Assembly (NCBI GenBank): GCA_013368315.1
Contig: JAACJM010000006.1
Coordinates: 124,001 to 188,000 of the forward strand
Source: Tetrapyrgos nigripes
Taxonomy: Eukaryota; Basidiomycota; Agaricomycetes; Agaricales; Campanellaceae
Direction: 5' to 3'
Length of the DNA: 64,000 nt
In this document: in pieces, positions 56,570 to 64,000 of the stretch
How positions within the stretch are numbered: position 1 is the stretch's first letter
Layout of the letters: the number at the start of each line of letters is the position of its first letter
Notes under the pieces: generated by a model
The model's input: the letters and a program-made list of their open reading frames with translations, nothing else
The model's database searches: none
Told to the model about the DNA's origin: nothing
Translations under genes and position numbers: made by a program

Positions 56570-57165
56570 TGCAGGTCGTATGTATTGAGGTTTTGAGGCA
56601 ACCAAGGGGCAACGTCAAAGTTTGGGCAAAGTCAAGCACTTTATACGGGTCGGTGGCATGGGCCCGTACCATCTCCAGATCACCATGACCAGAAAGGGAG
56701 TCTAAAGAACAAAGGGAGGGTCCAGGAACGGCCAAAGGGGACAAAGGCAATGCGCAGTAGCCAGGAGGAAGGAAGGAACCGGGCTCGAAAGAGCGACAGA
56801 GGCTTCGACAAACGAGGTTTTGGGCGCTGTAGTATATCAGAATGAGGTCAATTCTCAAGGGAAAGCACAAACACTTGCTGTAGGATTCATCTCTTGCTTT
56901 CTTTCACATGCTTTTCCAAGAGGATGACATGTCGCATTACGTTGATTATTTGCAGTGCCTCAGTGCTTTAACGATGAGATCGGCTTGGGGTATGGACGGA
57001 ATGAAACATTGATGACAACCGTATACGGGCCCTTTGAGACCAAAGACAGAAAGCAATTAGACGTATTTCCCCGAGAGTTGAGAAAACTGTACCAGATAAT
57101 CTGCGACGTTCCACCATCCCGTATCCTTGTCAGCCCCTCGAAGCCTACAATCCTGCCATACTAGC
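56570..57165. other. No confident gene
   Basis: Contains the upstream region of gene H and a short plus-strand frame (56955-57164, 69 aa, MPQCFNDEIGLGYGRNETLM). That frame has a TLMTTVYGPFETKDRK stretch slightly like exosome RNase PH subunits, but is too short to call. Confidence 0.4.
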
Positions 57166-57169
57166 TCTC

Positions 57170-57560
57170 TTCCGTACCGAGTGCTGGTCTCCAATCCATT
57201 CTCACACTGCAGCTTTCTGCGACAGATCTAAACTGTGTGCTCTTGAGATTTGCCAGAACCATGCGATCAAACCATCCCCAAGCCAAAAGGTTGTTCCGCA
57301 CTTTGATGTCAACATTTCGTGCAGGAGCTGGAAGAGGAGGAGAGGAAATCAAGGAAAGAGTAAAGATGTCGACGCCGACAATGAAAAGAAGAGAGCCGGG
57401 TAATAGAATTTCCGGAACTCGGGGCGTTACTTTTTGGACTCCCTCCAAATTTTGCGCTCTCATGAGCCCCATCGTACTCAAGGACTGCTGGAAGCTGCTC
57501 AATATCAAGTATGCCTAATGGAACTTGTGGAATTTCTAGTGAGGTTACTTTTCCGATCCT
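57170..57560 (+). repeat. Dispersed repeat family R1, copy B
   Basis: Matches 39120-39560 along most of its length (CACTGCAGCTTTCTGCGACA, AAAAGGTTGTTCCGCACTTT, GACTCCCTCCAAATTTTGCG). Ends just before the 3' end of EH2. Confidence 0.75.
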
Positions 57561-57631
57561 AATCTATGACAAGTACTATCGAGGAATACCATACTCTCTA
57601 ATGGGACTTGAAGTCATATAACACTGCCTCA

Positions 57632-58988
57632 TCACGCACCCAGCCCCAAACCTTCAATCCAGTGGAGTAGATCACTGTTGACCTCATCTGGGAGGGCCAT
57701 CTGTACCCAATGTCCCGAATTATACTCGTGGACAGTCACCGTGCTATTACTCGACACAAGAGCTCCTGCCAAAAAGATCGGAGCACTGACTGAGATGTAG
57801 TCTCGCAAGGCAGCACCAAAGAAGACTGGACTATGAATGAGTGCGTTTTCTTGTGGAATACCTAGTAAAACCAAGATAGAAGTCTCCATTATTTTTTTTT
57901 GTTAAAACAGAGGATTTAAAGGAAAATTTGTACCTTGATCATCCTGCCCTTCGAGGGTACCACGCACAATCTTGTACCAATTAAGAGGAGCGGCTAAACC
58001 ACCTTTGCGGATGGCTTCCATTTGGATGGCTCGTTCCTATGTAGATGTCACAATTAGTACTAGTATCTACAATGAAAATTTTCTAGGCTCACCTCAGGTG
58101 TAACATAGTCTACTGGCGGAATCCTGGTGTCATTCGTGATAAACGCCTCCAAGGCTCCCAACGGAGACCAGTCCGTGATTGTCTTGACGGTGTCGTTCGG
58201 GTAGAGTATGTCCCAAAATGAATCGAAATGGTCCAGAACGGTTTGATCTGCGCCTTCAGAGGAAAAGAAATCCCAATATCCAAAATTCTCATAGCCAAGT
58301 ACTGCTTTGCTCTAGAGTAAACATCGTGTCGATTCATCACAATTAAGAACTGGAAGCCACTGGTAGGGTTGAATAACTGCTCACCAGGTTGAGGTTCTCT
58401 TCGTAGGGAGTTGCGAAGAAAGTAGGAGTCATGTATCCTACAGCCAGAAACGCATAGGAAAGAAACCGCTCCGGAAAATAATTCGCAAGACGACTGGCAG
58501 TTTGTGAGCCCCTGTCAACGCAAGAGTAACCCAACCGTCATCAGTAACGAGATCAGATAACAGTGCCTCAAGAAAACTCACCAATCATGGGCAACCACAA
58601 CTGCCTGCTCAATGCCCTCAGCGTCCAAGATATCAATGATATCCCTCGTAACCAGACTGGCAACGTAAAGCTGAGGGTCCAACGGTTTCGAGGTGCCGCC
58701 ATAGCCCAACATATCAGGTACGAGGAGACCGTATCCTTTATCCTGGAAAAAGGCAACCTGGTGACGCCAGTCATACGAAGTGGAAGGGAAGCCATGGAGA
58801 AAGAGAAGGGTGGGTTTGCCGGTGTCCGCTGGGACTGCGTAATAGTGGTAATTCAAGCCTCTAGAGACATTGAGGTCCTTGAATAAGGAGGAATTGAATG
58901 GCGCTGGGGCGTCGACTCGAGGAACGAGTGCTGGCGATGCACACGCGGCCAAGGCAAGGAGTAGAGAGGATAAGACCTGGAAGAGCAT
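57632..58988 (-). CDS. Epoxide hydrolase paralog 2 (EH2)
   Basis: Five exons on the minus strand: 58988-58582, 58511-58385, 58311-58093, 58036-57934, 57861-57632 (1,086 nt, 361 aa). Exons 1, 2 and 4 have exactly the EH1 lengths (407, 127, 103). Signal peptide MLFQVLSSLLLALAACASPA; HGFP oxyanion motif; VAHDWG nucleophile; YENFGYWDF and LNWYK in the cap; NSGHW for the catalytic His. The C-terminus is shorter than in EH1 (ends WIEGLGLGA). An upstream in-frame ATG (59009, MQPTYSS) exists, but homology favours 58988. Intact. Closest to EH3, with which it shares exon 3 length and upstream sequence (about 59040-59110). Confidence 0.87.
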
Positions 58989-59027
58989 ACTTGAGTATGT
59001 AGGTTGCATATTCTGCTTTGAGACTGA

Positions 59028-59037
59028 CCTTTTTATA
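59028..59037 (-). promoter_or_regulatory. TATA box of EH2
   Basis: TATAAAAAGG on the minus strand, its first base 49 bp before the ATG, as in EH1 and EH3. Confidence 0.75.
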
Positions 59038-59109
59038 CTGAGCTAAGTCCGCACTATTACAAACCAGTTGCTCTGTCATCCAAAACGACCCTCATATTAT
59101 CAAGCAAAA

Positions 59110-62100
59110 GCATGATACATGGGCTGATGCTTAACATGATTAACATCTGGTAGAGTCGCTCAATCGCCCCTTTTATCAAGCAGCCTCGGCGAGAAAATCC
59201 CAACAATTTGGGGGCAAAGCCGTTGTCTGAGGGCTTTGAGTCATAATTTGAAGAGGAGCGAGAGGTGATTTACGTACCGGTACCGTCACACTCGAATTAG
59301 CATTAGTCTACTATCAGGTTCAGTAAGTCTCGCTTTGGGTTTCTGGAGTAGAACAGCATAAGCACCACCCGACGGATAATATTGAGCAGAGAACTAACGT
59401 AGAGTCGCAGCGTAACGTAAATCTGGAGTAAATTATTGCTGATAGAACATGCCAGGCCAATGTAACACAGTTCCTGACGATCGGTAAATCCACTGAGCGA
59501 ACGCCTAACGAGAACCAACAGTCGCCTGTAGAAAGTTGTCGAGTAGCGGACTCATGGACAAGGGGAGATGACGGAGAGTTTGGCACGGCGTAGTATTATT
59601 AGAGATCAGAGCATTCCTCGTCCAATCTCGATTTTTGCGATGCCAAGACGGCGAAGGGTCTACCTGATAAAAGTGTGAATGTGACATACAGCAAGAAATA
59701 GCTCAGCGACGAACCCGTCAAACGTATCCTTCCTGACCACTTTATCTCCCTGGGTCCCATTACCTGACGCAGCAGAAAGTATGCTTTGATTTGAGAAAGC
59801 ACTTTCTCGCCGCGGTTCCGCTTCAATATTTCCTTACTATACCAGCAGACAAAATAGCAGGGTACATGGTCGTTTCGCCGAAGTACCGAAGCCATAGGTA
59901 GCCAGCGAGATATCGGTGGTCCTGATGCGAGAAAACAGAGCAGAGGGTTCTTGACCCCTGCTGGGGATATCTAGGATGTCGATATAAGAAGGCAGGAATC
60001 TAGCATGACCAAAGTTAAGACCAAGTTGACGTGATAACATGGACGAGAGCAGACCAAAGGACGCACCATGATACGTATCATCTGCGCATGTTTCTGACTT
60101 CCCTCTGACTATTGTCAACCAATGCTTTGAAGTCGACTTCGGCTGGTAGGAGTGTGCAACACGCATACAGCCCGACCTTTCCATGTATGTCTCATTTCAC
60201 TCCTTCCACTTCAGACACGGTTATCCATCCCAGATGCGACTAGCCGGGAGACGCCCTCGTCACGACCGGGCGCTTCGCACAAAACACCAAACCAGTCCTT
60301 CTCCCTACTGGAATCTCGCTGAAAACTGAGTATTGCCCTCGGCTCGGACACAAAACACAGCTGGTGTGGAAAATGACAAGGTTTCGAAATGCAGAGTGGT
60401 TGGTTCAGGCAATTGTACAACATGTTCGTGGGCAGGATGGCTTTTCTGTGGGATGTTGCGTCTATTGGGTCCAGACATCATTGACGGCAAAAGCTGGACC
60501 ATAATATTAATGCAGTAAATAGCGCTAGGTGACCCTACTTGAAAAACGGCAAGAAGTCAGATGAAGGTTTGAAAATATGCCGTCTGACGAAAACACCTCC
60601 TTGCTGCTGTCAGAGGTAGCGAGCATAGCCTGTCGCAATGATGAGGATTGAGCGAGAGAAAAGGGTAACAGTAACTGACAATAATTCAAGTTAAAGGGTT
60701 TCCCTGAAAATCTTGTTCTTCTTCAACTTCTCGTTCCTCCTCACAGGACCTTAATGGAAGGTGAAAATAGCATTATGAATGATGCAGCATCCCCTGAACC
60801 ATGACGAGGAGGACTAGCAGAGAGTCAGACAGTTGGCAATGGGTTCGGGCAAGATTCGGGAGCCCGGAAAAGAGCGGAAAAGAGGGTACTGCACGTGACG
60901 CAACACCCGTTTTCTCCGGTCAAGTCCAACGACGACAACGATGATGGCAAAGCACTACAGACACGAAAATTGCACGAAACGGTCACCTTTCTACTCCTAC
61001 GGTCTTGAAATTCTCTCTGAAAAGTGTGTCTGCGGGCCAATCTTCCGTTATATGGCTCGATTTCTCTCAGCTCACTTATGGTCTCGGAAGTTTAGCTTTG
61101 ATACCTCAGTCGAATAGATCTAGACACAAGCTCCGATACAAAAATCAAACTGTATCTGGCGATTTTCCTAGTGGCCGCTGTATCAATGCAGTTGGCAATT
61201 GATGTATCGCTTGCAGGGCTTAGGCGGATGAACTTGCCTGTTGAGGACTTGGAATGACTGTTTGAATGTAGCAAGCTCTTTAGCTCTTTCCTTGCTTGTA
61301 TATTATTCCATTGCAACTTTACGGGTCTCTAGGTTTTTATATTAGTGCAGCAAGATATCGTCCGACATCAAAGACTGATCCATTGCCTCAGGACCAAGTC
61401 CGCCTGCCATCCTCCGAGTCTCCGCTCTTTGGCAACTGGGATCGTGTTCAGATGTTTTCCGGCATGTCAGCTCTCTGTCAAGCCCATTGGGCCATTCGTT
61501 GTGAATCCACCGGCAACCTTCACACAGAGAACAAGCTCTGAACATATTCCACCCAGAGCTCTCGTTATTTCGTCCATTGGAGTCATCTTCAGTATCTGGG
61601 CTATGACTTTTCGGGTTGGATGTAAAGCTGAGCTGTAGGAACCACGATTTCATGCGTTTGTGGTGTCCATTGTCTGACGACTCATCCTATTGTGCGAAGG
61701 TGTATATGAGCTTGGAACTTATCCCATGTCTCTTTTCTCTTTTTCGAGTTTCCGTATAATGCTGACTTGGTGCTGACGACGTCTTTGATTCTTGTGTAGG
61801 CGTTTCACAGGAGAGAGCGGTGTATTCTTTATTCATCAGTCTCTTGTTTTACGGAGCTAATAACCCCTCCAAACTCAGCAAGTTCTTCATCTTCTCCTCG
61901 GACTTTTCCTTTCAGGTTGTTGGTTCTCAAAATTCTGGTTCTCCTCGACCATTCAAGTTCTCAATAGTTTCCTTCATCGTCACTCCAATCTTGACGTTCT
62001 GTTGTGTCAAGGCTTTGGTGTCTACCTCAGACATTGATTTGTGTTCGCCTCGCGCGCTCGGTGTCAATTATGAAAATGTGTACCGAGCTAATTGACGCTT

Positions 62101-62180
62101 GTTGAAAAATTTCTCGATATTCTAATCTATGTACCTAAGTACTTTGAGGAAATACAATGCTTTTCTGATTGTACACCTAC
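59110..62180. other. 3 kb without a recognised gene between EH2 and EH3
   Basis: Minus-strand frames at 59895-59303 are hydrophobic in places (YFLLRQVMG, LSYFLLYVTFTLL, ISNNLLQIYVTLRLYV) and could be pieces of a decayed membrane protein, but no family pattern is present. The rest shows nothing. Confidence 0.45.
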
Positions 62181-62182
62181 AA

Positions 62183-63539
62183 CTAATAGAATTTGTGAAC
62201 CCCTTGATCCAGACCCAAACCTTCAATCCACTGGAGCAGATCACCGTTGACCTCATCTGGGAAAGCCATCTGGACCCAGTGCCCCGAATTATACTCGCGG
62301 ACAGTCACCGTGCTATTACTCGACACAAGAGCTCCTGCCAAAAAGGTCGGAGCACTGACTGAGACGTAGTCTCGTAAGGCAACACCAAAGAAGACCGGGC
62401 TATGAATGAGTGCGTTTTCTTGTGGAATACCTAATAGACGTCTCCATTATTTTTTTAGAACAGAGTATTTAAGGGGAAATTCGTACCTTTATCGTCCTGA
62501 CCTTCGAGGGTACCACGCACAATCTTGTACCAATTGAGAGGAGCGGCTAAACCGCCTTGGCGGATGGCTTCCATTTGAATGGCTCGTTCCTATGTAGAAG
62601 TCGCAGTTAGTTCTAGTATCTACAATGGAAATTTTCTAGGCTCACCTCCGGTGTAACATAATCTACTGGCGGAATCCTAGTGTCATTAGTGATAAACGCC
62701 TCGTAGGCTCCTAATGGAGAAAAGTCCGTGATCGTCTTAGTGGTGTCGTTCGTGTAGAACAGATCCCAGAAGGAATCGAAATGGTCCAGAATGGTTTGAT
62801 CTGCGCCTTCAGAGGAAAAGAAATCCCAATATCCAAAATTCTCATAGCCAAGTACTGCTTTGCTCTAGAGTAAACCAATTCAACACGATTAAGAACCTGA
62901 GGCCACTGGTAGGGCTAGATAACTACTCACCAGGTTGAGGTTCTCTTCGTAGGGAGTTGCGAAGGAAGTAGGAGTGAAGTATCCCACAGCCAGAAATGCA
63001 TAGGAAAGGAACCGCTCCGGGAAATAATTCGCAAGACGACTGGCAGTTTGTGAGCCCCTGTCAAGTGACGCGAGAGTAACCCAGTCGTCATCAGTAATGG
63101 GCTCAGGTAACAGTGTTTTCGAGAAAACTCACCAATCATGGGCTACTATAACTGCCTGCTCAATGCTCTCAGCGTCCAAAATATCGATAATATCTCTCGT
63201 AACCAGACTGGAAACGTAAAGCTGAGGATCCAACGGTTTCGAGGTGCCTCCATATCCCAACATATCGGGTACGAGGAGACCATATCCTTTATCCTGGAAA
63301 AAGGCTACCTGGTGACGCCAATCATACGAAGTGGAAGGGAAGCCATGGAGAAAGAGAAGGGTGGGTTTTCCAGTATCCGCAGGGACTGCGTAATAGTGGT
63401 AGTTCAGGCCTCTAGAGACATTGAGGTCCTTGAATAAGGAGGAATTGAACGGTGCAGGGGTGTCGACTCGGGGAAGTAGTGCTGAGGACGCACCCGCAGT
63501 CAAGGTGAGGAGTAGAGATGATAAGACTTGGAAGAGCAT
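62183..63539 (-). CDS. Epoxide hydrolase paralog 3 (EH3)
   Basis: Five exons on the minus strand: 63539-63133, 63057-62931, 62864-62646, 62589-62487, 62430-62183 (1,104 nt, 367 aa). Same intron positions and phases as EH1 and EH2. Signal peptide MLFQVLSSLLLTLTAGASSA, HGFP, VAHDWG nucleophile, YWDFFSSEGADQT and LNWYK cap blocks, NSGHW catalytic His; C-terminus LDQGVHKFY. Intact. A tandem duplicate of EH2 on the same strand, 3.2 kb away. Confidence 0.87.
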
Positions 63540-63579
63540 ACTTGAGTATGTAGGTGCAGTATTCTGGTTTTGAGACCCA

Positions 63580-63588
63580 CCTTTTATA
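63580..63588 (-). promoter_or_regulatory. TATA box of EH3
   Basis: TATAAAAGG on the minus strand, its first base 49 bp before the ATG. The promoter shares about 100 bp with EH2, including CAAACCAGTTGCTCTGTCAT. Confidence 0.75.
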
Positions 63589-63649
63589 CTGAGCTAGGTC
63601 TGCACTCTTACAAACCAGTTGCTCTGTCATCCAAACCAATGGCTCTCAT

Positions 63650-64000
63650 ATGCATATTATCAAGCAACTTGAAAGTGAAAAACTCCAGTGAAAACGGACT
63701 CTGAGCAAATCCAAATCCGCACAACAGTGATGATAAAAATCTGACGAAATCTAAGTTTCAGTTTTGACAGCGACGCGTCATCCACGTCCGAGTCCGCGAA
63801 GTAGGGACACCAAAGTCTATGGACTGAAAGCTCTGGAATTTGGATGGTACTGCAGGGCAGGGTCAATCCAGTTTGAGAGCGAGTTTTCATGGCCGTCGCT
63901 CAAGTGATAGGAATCTAGATGTAAAATCAGGGCCCTAGTCCTACTATGAAGAGCAACCTCAAATGCGCACCGTAAGACACATTATCTGGGGAAACACTTT
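63650..64000. other. Upstream region of EH3, no gene recognised
   Basis: Holds one GACGCGTCAT site near 63770. No coding pattern up to the window end. Confidence 0.5.

Noticed and set aside
56955..57164. Exosome RNase PH-like start (TLMTTVYGPFETKDRK)
   Set aside because: Only 16 residues look similar, with no continuing exons in either direction.
59303..59895. Hydrophobic minus-strand frames between EH2 and EH3
   Set aside because: They could be remains of a membrane protein, but no conserved motif or consistent exon join was found.
1..64000. CRISPR arrays, rRNA, tRNA
   Set aside because: No regularly spaced repeats and no tRNA-like GGTTCGA box pairs were noticed by eye; a covariance-model scan could still find a tRNA.

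Overview
The window looks like a piece of nuclear genome from a mushroom-forming basidiomycete (Agaricomycetes). The genes carry many short introns (about 45-70 bp, GT-AG with one GC-AG), some with visible CTAAC branch sites. The transposons also fit: a Ty3 chromovirus with a C-terminal chromodomain, a Plavaka-type transposon, hAT elements with 8-bp target duplications, a PIF/Harbinger-like transposase and a Copia gag fragment. All gene models here were spliced by eye; for the best ones the summed exon lengths come out as exact multiples of three.

Layout. 1-0.7 kb: decayed PIF1-like helicase tail. 1.3-2.7 kb: secreted epoxide hydrolase EH1 (+). 3-6 kb: dispersed repeats and a truncated short-chain dehydrogenase. 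6-8 kb: no recognisable gene. 8-11.5 kb: decayed transposon genes (SANT-like/charged protein, DDE_4 transposase, Copia gag). 12.6-13.2 kb: 621-bp non-autonomous hAT element. 13.25-22.0 kb: one Ty3 chromovirus bounded by LTRs and a 5-bp duplication (ATATC). Its gag-pol lies on the minus strand, a nested solo LTR sits in integrase, and an apparently intact plus-strand gene for a Zn2Cys6-like protein lies between pol and the 3' LTR. 22.1-23.0 kb: HMG-box remnant. 26.2-31.0 kb: two tail-to-tail genes sharing a domain. 31.4-34.5 kb: a 967-residue HNH-like protein. 37.0-39.0 kb: a MYND-finger gene. 39.8-44.8 kb: a host pseudogene interrupted by a second copy of the 621-bp hAT element and by a 2.8-kb hAT element. 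44.8-52.4 kb: a 7.5-kb Plavaka-type element with 42-bp terminal inverted repeats and three genes. 52.6-56.6 kb: three host genes of unknown function. 57.6-59.0 and 62.2-63.5 kb: EH2 and EH3 on the minus strand.

How the parts work together. The three epoxide hydrolases are recent paralogs with the same five-exon layout and a TATA box exactly 49 bp before each ATG. The mobile part shows heavy nesting. Nine in-frame stops in three unrelated transposon relics are TGA where CGA (Arg) is expected, which suggests CpG-directed C-to-T mutation. The Plavaka transposase (961 aa) and the chromovirus antisense gene (297 aa) are free of such damage.

The strongest candidates for something little described are the antisense zinc-cluster gene of the chromovirus and the divergent accessory protein of the Plavaka-type element. 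No tRNA, rRNA or CRISPR array was recognised.
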